NCBI GenBank assembly: GCA_036971475.1 | Contig: JBAIZL010000006.1 | Span: 66,470,398-66,534,397, forward strand | Direction of reading: 5' to 3' | DNA from: Prosapia bicincta | Taxonomy: Eukaryota > Arthropoda > Insecta > Hemiptera > Cercopidae | Length of the DNA stretch: 64,000 nucleotides | In this document: in pieces, positions 1 through 13,058 of the stretch | Layout of the letters: every line of letters begins with the position of its first letter | How positions within the stretch are numbered: position 1 is the stretch's first letter | Program-made: the position numbers and the translations under genes | The notes under the pieces: model-generated | Database searches by the model: none | Told to the model about the DNA's origin: nothing | The model's input: only the letters and a program-made list of their open reading frames with translations

Positions 1-204
1 AAGAAGGAGCTGAAGACACAAACAAAAATTCAGAAGAGGGAATCATGTAGGAGCTTGTAGAAAATGAAGTAATTTCTATAGTTCATGCCTAGTAATTAGT
101 GATGTAGCTTGATCTTCTTGGGAAATCTATGTTTCTCTTTGGCCTATGTAACAGTCTATCTACATGAGTGGATTCCTAGGGTAATATAGATGTTAATGCA
201 ATCC

Positions 205-1205
<1,001 letters not shown>

Positions 1206-1729
1206 CGCTATATTATTATGCACATTTTAGAGGAATCTGGGTTTGGGAAAAAAGCACTTTAGTTCTTCTTGAGCCGGGTTTCAAAGACTATACTGGAATC
1301 TTTATATGAAGTGAGGGTCAAAAGATATGAAGGTTCAACTCAGTGAAAACCAGTTTTTCATATAAAATATTTCTAGCACTTCTACCCAGGTCTGTATTAT
1401 TAGACGGGGACACAAAATAAGTAACATTATAGTCGAGAAGATAGAGCCTAACTGGAGGATCTCACAATGCATGAGAGATTTTTTCGTATTCAGTATTTTA
1501 CTTTCTAATAGACGATAAACATTTGGATTAGCCCTGACGTAGGTAGTGGATTTAGTTCACCAACAAAATTTTACTTGGTTATTTAAAAAAATTTATTAAT
1601 AAGGTAAAAATAAAGACAACTACTGTCGAATCCTAGCAGCACTAATAAAAACTAGTTTACCAATTTTACTTCTAAGACATTGTGTATTGTCACAAATAAA
1701 ATTAAACATTTCTTTACACAAAGTTGTTA
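1206..1729. other. Unannotated AT-rich stretch
   Basis: No open frame of note, RNA gene or repeat structure was recognised here. Confidence 0.5.
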
Positions 1730-1966
1730 GAGTGACCAAAGTGGGAGGTATGGACCTGATTATTCTTCATCATAATTTTGTGTTTTTTTATAAACCTACT
1801 CTTATTACTTTTCAATGTTAAGTTTAGTTATGTAACTCCATTTTATTAAGTACAAAGGAAAAATAATGCTTAAACAGCAGTAAAAAATGAATTAATTGAA
1901 TGTTCAATTCCGAGGTTTACCGCATGGCCCCTGGTAGCCGCGATGCACACTTTGGGAACCACTGAA
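1730..1966 (-). mobile_element. Possible hAT-type non-autonomous element (MITE)
   Basis: Read on the minus strand, 1,966 downwards begins CAGTGGTTCCCAAAGTG, the characteristic start of many hAT-superfamily terminal inverted repeats. A weaker counterpart on the plus strand at about 1,732-1,752 reads 'agagtgaccaaagtgggagg'. The interval would be about 235 bp with no coding capacity, as expected for a MITE. An 8-bp target-site duplication was not found, so the ends and even the assignment are uncertain. Confidence 0.4.
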
Positions 1967-2194
1967 CCAATCCCTTAATGAAATCCCCACAGACAATCAG
2001 AAGTCGTGATCTATGCTGGAAACTTAAAAGTCCGAATTTTGCAACCACTATTCAAGTTCAATTACAAAATCTGATGTACGAAATTCTCTTCTCTTTTGCA
2101 TTTTTCTATGCATTTTAAAATTGTTTAAACTAAAAAACTAACTTACAAATAAAGTTTCACTTTGACTATAGAACATAAATAAACTATGATTGTT

Positions 2195-2965
2195 TTCACC
2201 CTCAGTACGAGAAGTTATTTTATAAACTTTACTCCAACTATAGGAGGTTTCTTAAAACAAATCTGAGGCTTATAGTAATATAAATTTCGTTGCCAGTTAG
2301 GTCTGCATATGAGGTTTGGTTCTGAGCTTATCGCTATTTCGATACATCGTAAACCACTTACTTGTTGTGTAAATATGTGTGAAGACGTACAATACAACAA
2401 TTAGTAATCATGGCCGATGTATTGCTGGTCCAATGTTAGGATCAGAAACATTTTAGTATTAGGTGAATAGCAATATTATTCACTCTCTCTGTCAGCGATA
2501 GAGTGCCCTAACGTTCCAGGGATCGAAAACGGAGAAATAGAGATACAACGATTTTTCCAACGAACATAAACTTCCAAACATGAACACATGGCAATCGGTA
2601 GCTTATATTGAAATATATTCAAAAATTAGTAACTGTTTGAAAAAAACAATAAAAAGTGAAAACAAATAATACTTTATCAATCTTCTAAACGTATATTTGT
2701 TTTCCAAACGGAAATCATTTCATCACGGGACTAAAATCATAATTAGTAGTTTGTTACAAAAACAGCGTTAAACATATTAACACATAAAGCAGCGTAATTG
2801 TGCAAGTATAATACACATAAATTCCTCGTTACGCTATTAGCACCTCTCTGTAGTATAGCTGCTCCTATAAAGGTTAGGGGGGGGGGGTGATAAACGACCC
2901 CATGTAAACTTTCAGTTGTAATCTGTTCTCAAGTGCTCTTTAATGTCCCAAATTAAGACCGTTCT
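2195..2965. repeat. Dispersed repeat family P, copy 1
   Basis: About 2,195-2,535 matches 19,845-20,190, including 'aaatctgaggc-tatagtaat', 'ttggttctg-gcttatcgct' and 'gtacaatacaacaa'. About 2,310-2,965 also matches 60,320-60,935 in order, including 'gttacgct-ttagcacct', 'cccctataaag' beside a G run, and 'aagtgct-tttaatgtcc'. No frame is conserved across the three copies, so this is treated as a non-coding interspersed repeat. Confidence 0.65.
2877..2887. repeat. G11 homopolymer
   Basis: Eleven consecutive G residues in an AT-rich setting. The homologous P copy at about 60,840 has a shorter run, so the tract has changed length in one lineage. Confidence 0.95.
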
Positions 2966-3599
2966 ATTTAAGTGCTAGTCAGTTTAAATTTCACTTTAAA
3001 AAACAGCCCACGGTTTTATCCAATGTCAAATGTTGTTCTGAACTTCTCACTCACTGCATCTAAAACCGATGACAGTACTTTTTTTTGACCATTGTCAAGT
3101 ACCGTTGTGTCTAAATAGTTGGTAATTTATATCGTTCACATTAAGTTAATAAATAAATACATTAAATAATCAAGACAATAATTGTATTAGCAAAAATTTG
3201 CATAATCATTCAGATTTGATATTACTACACAAATGAGTTTATTTTGACATTATTTAAACACTTTAACGCTTACAAAGTACTTACAAAATCGTCCATGTTT
3301 AATTACTATTTTCATTATCCATCTAATCATTTTACCATTGATCATATCTCAGCTTTTTAATGTTCATTGCCTGAATTATTTTGTCGGTTTTGTCGTCACC
3401 CTGGATAATTCCAGTCTGGGAGATCTAGCTTCTGAGCTTCTAGTATTTGATACTTCATCAAATTGACAAAGCTAGTAGGCTGTAGCAGAAGAGTGAGGTA
3501 TCAAAGATACAATATCAGGAAAGCCTCTTGTCATTCTGGTTAACATTTAATTTTTCATTTCTGTCTTTTTCTATTTTCTCTCTTACTTTACTTACATTC

Positions 3600-3905
3600 A
3601 GGGAGCAGACACCTATCATTGCTTCGATAGGAATGTCACAGATGCGATACTGTAAAAGAGGTCATACTTGCAATCCTATGAATGGAAGATAACACAAATG
3701 CATGTAATCTCGTGAAATGTAAATGTCACGGATGTGGTAATGTGGAAGGAAGATGTCACAGAGAAAAGATCCTATTAAAGGAAGGTTTCACTGTAGTGAT
3801 CCTAAAAAGGAAAGATTTCACGAATGCGTTATTGTGATAGGATGCTGTTACAGATTTAATCCTCTGAAAGGAAGATGTCACAGATTCAAACATCTACATG
3901 TTACA
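3600..3905 (+). repeat. Degenerate minisatellite, unit about 30 bp
   Basis: Successive imperfect units share the pattern GGAAGATGTCACAGAT followed by variable bases, then AATCCT and AAAGG. I can follow about seven to eight units (starting near 3,630, 3,661, 3,686, 3,748, 3,780, 3,809, 3,840 and 3,870). The open frame through the distal part is a by-product of this repetition; a 31-bp unit does not hold frame, and no protein similarity is visible. Confidence 0.7.
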
Positions 3906-6900
3906 GGTGGTATACTATTTCCATGTATGCTACAGCGATTACGTAAAAGATATTTTTACTTCAGTAGAAAATATGTGGTCTTTAAAAATGTCTCTACCCC
4001 CTCGTGGCTTATGTGCCTCCTCTACTATATTTTTACAAACGTAAAACAAGACCAAACGTCTTTGATGAAATGTCTTTTATATGATATAAGAATGGGATAT
4101 TGCAGGATGTCTTTGCTTTCCAATTTTCCAATTAACATTGCACATGAGGGTAAAGAAGTATATTATAATTATATTAGCTAATTGGGTTAGAAGTAATTGG
4201 ACGTATGAGAATGAACCAGTTTTCCCACTACTTAGCTACAAGTTTATTATATTTTTCATTTGGTAATATTACAAAAATAGTTTGTATCATATCATTTAAA
4301 TACTTTTCTTTGATGCTATTAATTCTTTTATGTTTATTAATATTCTTTATTCGTGTTGGTTTTATTTTCTTTTGCTAATTTTGTGTCTTTTGTCGTAAAT
4401 TTTCGGTTTATTGGTAAATACTCTTTTGTTTAGTTAAATATTTTTATAGTTTACAATTTCCATAGCCATAACTAAACTACAAAACATTTGTTACCAACAA
4501 TTACAAATAAACAGCCCCTAAAATCAACTTGAATGGGTTTTGAAGTGTTTGAACAAGTCCAACAACTCTTCAGATCTGAACAGTTTGCCACCTCATTTTA
4601 TCACACAATTTAATTTTGCCAATTTCAATGAAATATCATTCTAATGAAAAATATAGTTCTCTATTGTGTTTAGTACAATAGACAGTATTTATTCTCGGTT
4701 TCGATTGCTCTTCATTCGATAAATCTTTCATTACGTAAAATGTGACATTAATAACTTTTTTTATCAAACATTCCAAAATGTTAGAAATGTTGAAAGATTG
4801 TTATTGAGTAAAAACAAATTGGGTTCAGTTAATAGGAGAATAGCGTTACCCTGAAGACAACACTCATTAGGACCAAATTTACCAATTTTTAAATGTAAGC
4901 TATAACTAATGATCATTAGGTGTTCAATTTTTGCTTTATTCAATTTACTGTGTAATGCAAAATTACCCCACCTCACATTCACCCTTTTAAGATTTATTAC
5001 CAATATATCGCCTTAAACACATAATAACTGTTTATATTCACGTTTCTGTATGTTACCATCCACAGTGTAAGTAGCTGCTTAGTTGTGCATACTTAGCATA
5101 TGAAAGATAAAAAGGAAAGAGGATTGGGAAAAGTGGTGGAAAGAGGAAAAAAGAAGGAGAGCATTTGAGAAGGAGAAAGAATTTTTAAAAGTGTGTGAAG
5201 AAAAAGAAAGAGAGAGAATCTTGGAAGGGATACAAGTTTTTAACTATTTTAAACGAATTTAAATTACCATTTTTTCAATTACTTCCCTCCAACCTAACAG
5301 CAGAATATATAGGTTACGAATTACTATAGGGGCAAAATACTAAAGTTTTATGGATTGACATTTATTCGCCGTATTATCCTAGAATAGCATTGCTCCTGGT
5401 TACTTGGCTTACATTTAGATAAACGGAAACTAGTAGGTAGTATAATATCTATAGGAAATATGGAATTATTGGAATAATAGACATGAGTAGTATATGTGCT
5501 GAGAGCGAAGAAAGTAAAGACGATGTCACATGAGATTTGAATTTTTTTTTCATAGTGGGTTAAACTGTAAGAAATAATTAATTCAGCCATTCTATAAAGC
5601 TGGAACTAAACTACCATTCAAGTTTCTACTCTAATTGTGCATTTAATATTAATCCACAACCCCTGGAACCTTTCACTATCTGGCTGACCTTCTCCTTTTC
5701 TAACAATTTGGATTAACTTCCCAATTTTTAAATTATCCTATATCTTACCTAATTACCTAATTTTACTTTATTTTAACCTATTTCATTTCAGTTATTGTAG
5801 ATAAATGTTATTCTGTTTGAAAAAATATATATCCTTGGAAATAATTTAACCGAGTTAGTTCTCAATATTTAAAAACGTAATTAATAAGGACACAATAATC
5901 CCGAGTATACTGAACTGAAAAAGACCTTATAGATATGAACTACAAGTGAAAGGAGGTATTGGTTGCCTCATCTCGAGTCGAGCATCTCTAGTCGATATGC
6001 GATTTTCTTCGCCCATCGTTAAATACACATACATTTGATGCACTTTAACATATTCTTAATGAAAACAGTTTTGCCTTCAGCGCATACTTTCCTATCTTAC
6101 ACATGTTTCCCTAATCCCAAATCCCGAGAGAATTATTTTTATAGCTAATGGAAAGTAAGTTGGCAAACACGCTCTGATAAAGCAGCTTACACGGGATTAT
6201 ATCTGTTGCAAGTTCGCCTTCTTGGAACGAAATCTCACTGGATACCCTAAAGAATGTGAAGTATTGTTACTGGTAAATGGCTTGACTATTGCGGAAGCCT
6301 GGTTAGCTGCTGAAACTAATCAGATATTTTAAAGAGCGTAAAAATAGATTTCCCTTCCTTATTTATACTTAAACGGTTATATATTCTTCTCCTCTCTCTC
6401 TCTCTCTCTTTCTCTTTCTCTTCTTCGTCGTCTCTGTATCTCAGACGGTCTGTCTGTGCCTTTTACTCTGTAATTTTTTTCCGTGATTAATTTCTTTCGT
6501 CTACTAAACAAATATGTTAGAATATTTCAAAATATATTACAAAAGGAAACACTCTATTGGTATTTACGACTAAAGCTTAAATAGCTTTTTGAATATTATA
6601 CTTAAACAAGGGACGTAAGGTTCACTAAAATAACGCCCAATGGGAATAGTAATGCTGTGGTAAGGGGATGCGAATTATTTGGGTAAGTGTTTAGAGGAAG
6701 ATCTAAAGTTTGCAACGGTGACAGTGGCTATTCGGGCATTACAAGCTTTCACATTGGACGTAGGTGCAAGGTTTTATTGCAAGTTTTTTCAGAGAAACAC
6801 CAAATTATGCGGGATAAAATAAAATTAGGATGAACAAATTACTTCAGATAAATCAAATTGTCAAAAGTTGTACATGTTTATACAAGTATTTAACAAATAA

Positions 6901-8330
6901 ATTTAAAATCTATGCGCATTGAAAAAAAGCTGTATAACCAGAAATGTGAGTGAATTATGATGTCTCCAGAAAAAACATACCTCATAAAACTAGTTTGCAT
7001 AATTTAATGTAGGTAGTCCTCAGTGAAATACTAATGTTGCAGATAAAAGGCTAGGTCAGGTAAGAAGCAAACGTGTAGAAACAGATTTCATGATGATGTC
7101 ATTTAGAATCATAACGTCGTCGAGGCGTAAACAGAAACCTAAACCTAATCTTCAATTTAATTTTTTCTATGTCTAGACCATTTCTTGTAATAGAATCGTG
7201 ATGCTAAGAAATGGTAACAATGGGAAGGTGGTGGTAGATTCGCCTCAAGTCACAGAAAGTAATGATATTCCTTAAATAATAAAAATTTAATAAAATCAGT
7301 TTATTTAAAGCAAACCAAAGCTGAGGTCGAATGGTTTTAGAAATATAATTACTTGCTAAATGAGAAATAGAGTTAAAATATACGTTTAATTACCTTATTT
7401 TCAAGGTTTTTAATGATATATTGTATAGGGATTTGTAAACATATATAAAGCTCAATTTTTGAAGAAAAGTAACAAATCGAAAGATTTGCCCGATTGTTTT
7501 TATAACAAAATTTAGTTTCTCCTAGTTTTATTAAATTATTATTTTCATTTTTTTACAACATTCAGTTCGAGATATTTTCAAGGGATTAAGAGCTTTAATT
7601 GCATACTATTACATTATAGTTTTATAGTTTACTATCGGCAGCAATACAACCTGCACACCTATATCGATACCATGTTGAAACTTATTTGGATATGCTCAAA
7701 TTACACGCCATACGCTGTAGAAATAATCAATCTGCAGGAAAGTCAAATTTCGTAGTATTTTTAGAGATGGAGAAAATTTTCATATGAAAAACATTTTTTG
7801 GACCGTGGTTTGTGGAAACAAGTTAAGACACGTAATAAGTATTTGTCAGTCTGACACGTTTTCTTGTAATCCTAATAAATGAGAGAGTTCGCATTGGTTT
7901 ATTCATTGATAAACACAAGAGTGGTCTATCCGTAATGTTTTGGAATTTTATTCAAACCAATTAAATAAGAATCATATTAGTGCCCGAACAATCTGAATTA
8001 AACCCAGAATTCACTATCTTTATCTAAATAATCCATTCATTTTCTATGTTTAAATATGACGACGAACCCGTCTGAAATTGAATCAAACAGAATAGAGTTT
8101 GAATAAAGTGTTAAGACAAAATGTACAGTGGTTATGGACCATTCTGAACCAATGTCAGATGATTATCAGATGTATTGCCTATGCATGGACGATTGCATGC
8201 TCTGGACTAGTTTCTAATTAAATAATTATTTTAAAATATACAATAGCTTTGCATTTTTTTTATTTGTTATAAGGAATCATTCCTATTGCGACAAAATAAT
8301 AGTCTTAATAAACACGAAAAAAATTCAACG
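3906..8330. other. Long AT-rich stretch without recognised genes
   Basis: Nothing gene-like was recognised. It contains a purine-rich (GA) tract at about 5,100-5,225 and a CT-rich microsatellite at about 6,390-6,425. The short open frames here lack convincing composition or similarity. Confidence 0.5.
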
Positions 8331-9161
8331 GTCACCACCGTCTTCAATTTTTTTTCAAATATACAGGACTTTTAATTTAGAAAGGGGATTTTAAAAATAA
8401 GTGATATGGAAATGGTTTTAATTTCTTTCATAGATTATTGAGAATATGTTTATAGCAAATTGAAGTCGCAATTATAATATATCATAATTTTCATAATTAT
8501 ATGGAAGGGAATAAAATATTATCATTTCCAAACACTTTAGCTACAAAAGTGTGGCTTGAAACAACTATATTCTATGTTTGAAATGTTGAATCAATTCAAA
8601 TAAATTGAAAAAAAGTAAATAGTTTTATTAAAGTATGCATTCACTTCTCGGAGATTTCCGTGCTGGATTTCTTTATACACAAGTTGTGTTTACTACGAAA
8701 AGTTTGCACATTCTATGTGTACAAATATTAAAGTAATTTAAAAACTTTTCCCAACAGCCACAGCAAGCCGAGGCCTACTTGGCAGGCTTCAGGTCGATAC
8801 CACCCTGTTTGAGACTTTTATTTATTTAACCTCAAGTATTTTATCTTAAAGCATGTTTGTTTGGACATTAATAAGTTTGACGGAGCGAAGTTAGGAAGTT
8901 TCGTGATAGTTTTATTTCTTTTTTATTACAAATAATAATTAGCCTCATTGGCCTTTAGTAAAGATGTTGTAAGTTTGTTGCAATTTTAACAAAATAGGGA
9001 AGTCCAGCGCTCATTCAACTCCAATAAACCTGAATCTTAGATCACGAGAAATAATAACATTTTCATCTTTGCAGACAGAGCGTATATTGGCAAAAACCTT
9101 TGCCAAAATTTCATTCAAATACAATCGTACAAATATAGTGAGTGCAACGCAGTAAACATTA

Positions 9162-9260
9162 ATTAACTATCGGATACGTACGTGGGAAGGAGAGCTCCCA
9201 CTTTACATGTCTCCAGCTCGACTAATCTAATATGTAACTGTACCGGCCACTGGCCAGAAA
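9162..9260. other. Conserved island I within duplication D, copy 1
   Basis: About 95 bp that differs at only about four positions from 21,291-21,379 before a short variable tail. It contains the palindromic GGAGCTCC and 'accggccactggcca', and is GC-richer than its surroundings. The flanking duplicated sequence is visibly more diverged. The function is unknown; it could be a constrained non-coding element or a tract of gene conversion. Confidence 0.55.
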
Positions 9261-10384
9261 TAGCAACGTCTGGATGAGCTGAAGGCGATTTCACCAGAAT
9301 TTCATGTCGGTTTGATTGATTTGTTGAGGTTATATTCTGGGATTAGTTTTCACAGTGCAATCGCGGAGACAGTGGAGACATTTGGTACAATACCTTTGTA
9401 ATGGTGCATGTAGGGGAAACATAATGCTACGCAAAAATCGCGAAGCAAGTGTTCAGTTCCGCTTATGTCTATATAAACGTCTTCTTTTATTTCATGGAAC
9501 AGAGCGCTTCTTGAATGTGTTTTTGTACAATGTGTTTAAGTACTACGTTTGTTCCGGAGGGAAAGATGACTTCTATAATTATAATTTATATTGTTAAAGA
9601 TATTTAAAGATATCTTTAATTTTTGAAGGCTCCAAAATATGGTTTTCGATACAGTGGGGGTCGGTTATAAAATAAATAATACGTAAAAAGAATATGAAAC
9701 ATGTTTTACAACACAATAGAAGTGTTTTTTGTTTTTTTGTTTTTGTTTTAAGAGTTCCATTGAATTCTATCGCTTTTGATTTTGAAAAATAAGACATATC
9801 GTATATACTTTATTTTTTAAATACCATAAAAATGTTTTTCTGTCTATACAATATTTATAACTTGTGATTAAAACCGGATTATACACTTTAAGATAGCACA
9901 ATCCTTTCCCTATAACACCCTTATATTTGACACAACGAGTAGCGGTTTCTGGAAATATTTTATATCGCCATTATAATTGTCGTTGGGAAACTTAGCGCAC
10001 GGTCTTACTATCATCTTCCAGATAAGAAAATTTAGTTTAAATAAAACGTTTTGTGTAAGAGAGGTTTATTTTTAAAGAAAGCATATTTTATTTAAATAGA
10101 AACGTTTTGATAAAACCACACACAAGTGTAATATTGAAAACGAACTACCCACGTTTTCACTTCCAAAGAAAGTCTTCATTAGAAATGTTTACTTAACAAA
10201 ATTAGAAAATAAAAAAAATACCACTATAACAAAACTATACATTTACATTTTATAATGAAGAGGAGATTAAATTAAACTTATTAAAACAGTTATTTACTTA
10301 TAAGTAAATTTTTATCATTCTATTACATACTGATACAAACAGGGTAACCATAAAAGAATAGTACGGTTACAGTTATTCCCAAGA

Positions 10385-10775
10385 AGGTTGTAAGTAATAT
10401 TGCTTTCCTCAGCTAGATGAACTTGAAAAAATTCATTAACTTCATTTCGAACAAGATGGTGCTTCCCACACTTTAGTGCATTGGTCACGGGCACTTTGAA
10501 CGAAAGATTTTTGAGAACGATGGACTAGCCGGCAAGGACCTATCCTGGGGCCTCCTAAAAGTCCAGACCTGACACCTTGTTATTTTTTGTTGTGGGGGTA
10601 CATCAAAAACGTTGTTTATTAACACTAAACATTCGCGACATGAACCGCTTAAAAAGCAGGATTGCTGGATTAATGGCAACCATAACCGAAGAAACGTTAC
10701 GGAATGTTTGAAGAGAAGTTCAGTATCGGTGGGACATTTGTCGTGCGACTAACAGCTTAAATATTGAAATTTATT
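10385..10775 (+). pseudogene. Decayed IS630/Tc1/mariner-type transposase fragment (DD41D-like spacing)
   Basis: This fragment preserves the C-terminal half of a DDE transposase, the enzyme that cuts and pastes its own element in the nucleus. From about 10,452 the frame reads QDGAS, carrying the second catalytic Asp, and continues to KSPDLTPCYFLLWGYIK (about 10,557-10,607). In relatives the residue after PDLTPC is the third catalytic Asp; here it is Tyr. The spacing from the second Asp is 41 residues, as in DD41D families. After a frameshift near 10,620 the frame continues as ATITEETLRNV, then REVQYRWDICRATNS. There are in-frame TGA stops at 10,497 and 10,512 and again near 10,709. The N-terminal half and the terminal repeats were not recognised. 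The equivalent place in the second copy of duplication D (about 22,450-22,800) lacks it, so the fragment probably arrived after that duplication. It is not functional. Confidence 0.85.
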
Positions 10776-12969
10776 AATTATGTAAAAAAATCTCTTTCAG
10801 AAGACAAATTAGATGAGTAAAAAATAACAACTTTAAGTAATTCGGTTCTACTTTAAACCATGTTCGAAACCGCACCATTTTTTTATTATAATAGATTGGG
10901 ATATTGAAATGATATACAAATTAAATCGCTAACATAATTTACTGTGAAGGGTAAATAAATGTGAACAACAGAAAGGACTAGGCTGAGAGTAAATATTGTC
11001 TGGGCGAGGAAGGATAGCACTGACGAGAACTTAGTTGTTTTCTCCAGGCAGATACATTCTTTTTGGGACATAAATTGGTGACCCAAATATTGAACCTTTT
11101 TGTTTAGCAAGGTGATGTTTCTTACTCCGCCTTTTGCATCCATTTAACTAGCGTCATTTTAGCGCTACACCATACGTTACGGCACCCAGTGACCTTAACT
11201 ATGTACCTAATATCAAATTCATAAAAACTTTGAAATAACTTTCTTATTAGTCGCTGTGTAATACTTTAATGTTTAACGATCATTGAAAGTCTCTGCAATT
11301 CAGGTAAACAACTGAGTTTTTCAAGGTCCCACCAAATATACTCATAAGACGTATTTGGTCTTATGCTCTGAAATCCACTTACATGTATATTATAAATCTT
11401 TAGTAACTTTAAAAAAGGCGTGATTTATTGGTTTACACCTGCAAAACATACTAGTACAATTTCTGTCAGTGACGAATATGTACTTTGATACAGATTTATG
11501 TATTTGTTGTTGTGTATTGATGGCGTAAAATTAGATTATAGTTTGCTAAATAAATGCTAACTTTTAACAAATGCAAAGGACTCAGTACTTAATTGAGAAA
11601 ATTTGCATTGTCTAGGAACTCATTTAAAGAGTGTGTGTTTTGATTCATGCTGTAAAGTTTTTTCCACATCACAGTCTGAGAACCATTACTAGTTGCAACA
11701 TGTGATCCCGATACGCTTTGAAAAGTATGACTTATTTCGAAAGAGGAGAAAAAGGTAAAGAGAACTGGAAGCTAATATTGCAATCCTCGAGAGGGATGAC
11801 AATGGAAAATGAAGTAACATGTTCACCATAAAACCCACTGCATTATTTTGCTAACCAACATAAACCCAAGATAAAATACTTTCACAGGTTTTAGAGCCTC
11901 TCAGATACCATTAGCTTTGTGTCGGTGAATTATCCTTGGGATAATCTTGTATGTGGAGCGGGTAAGACAAATTGAACTTTTTCTTCAGAAAATTATGAGA
12001 TGTGAAGTTATATAGAAAAAAAGAGACAAACACAGGGCATCTGACAAACTTCAGACAGGGTAAAATGTTCTATTTGTTCTTCAGACAAAATTAAACATTA
12101 TTTGTCATTTATATTTTAAGATCTCTATATATCTATATATCTGTTCAATTCTTCGGGATATATAAATTGGTTGGCAGCGATTCACAATATTATCAAACCC
12201 TGTCATTGAGATTGAATCCTCATAGTTGCCTTATAATTCTTAGTTTAAAGGTAACATTATAAGGTATAACGCATTGTCGATTCCTGTAGTAAGCGGTCAC
12301 AACCTGTAAGAACATTAGGTGAAAAGTGGAGAAAATAAATGTTTTACTTCAATTAAAAATCTTGCATTTCCTATCAATGCATTCGATTATAGAAGTATTT
12401 TCCAGTCCTAAAAATTTACCCCTCTATTGTGCGCAGATGTATTATATTTTGCTACCCATATATATTGGGGATTGTGATTGTATATATTTAATCAGAACTT
12501 TCCTTTATAACATGGAATTATTTCTGTGATAGTCTTGTTAAAGCTTTTTTTTTAATTCAAGTTAAGCGGAAATACAGGATTTAAAACTCAAATTGTTTAA
12601 TCGAAGGTAAATTAATTAATTTTAATTTTGAAGTTTGAAATAGAACATTTTCAACTGAAAAATATGTATAAAAAATAAACAATTTAATTTTCTCTATATA
12701 ACAATGGGCGAATAAGTGGACTATTCAGTTGCTAAATTAATAAAACCAGTAGATGTAGGATCTAGCGAGAAGAATCTTAAAATTATTATAGGTTCCGGGA
12801 AATGAAGTCTTTCCGAGATACGCTGCCTTATAATAAAGTTTTCTAAGAATTTTTCTTATATATATTTGAATTTACTAGAAATTTTCAAAAAAGTCTACAT
12901 ATAATATGTGTACGCTGTATTGCCACAGGTTGCAACATTAACTTCTCTGTGGGCGTTTGTATTGTTGTA

Positions 12970-13058
12970 CTACAACCTGTTCCCATGTTTATTCTTTATA
13001 TCAATTTATGTTACAAGTAAACATATGTAATGAAGCGTGAGAGGTTCCATCAATGGCA
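12970..13058. other. Conserved island II within duplication D, copy 1
   Basis: 89 bp aligned without gaps to 24,716-24,804, with only two mismatches (C/G near 12,977 and G/A near 13,010). Sequence immediately outside shows several indels and many substitutions. It includes 'agtaaacatatgtaatg' and 'gcgtgagaggttcc'. All plus-strand frames contain stops, so it is unlikely to be coding on that strand. Best regarded as a candidate conserved non-coding element. Confidence 0.6.

Noticed and set aside
8760..8822. GC-richer conserved patch with GGTCGATAC-like string, considered as a tRNA or 5S/SINE promoter B box
   Set aside because: No cloverleaf, no proper A box and no CCA-side stem; the B-box match is poor.
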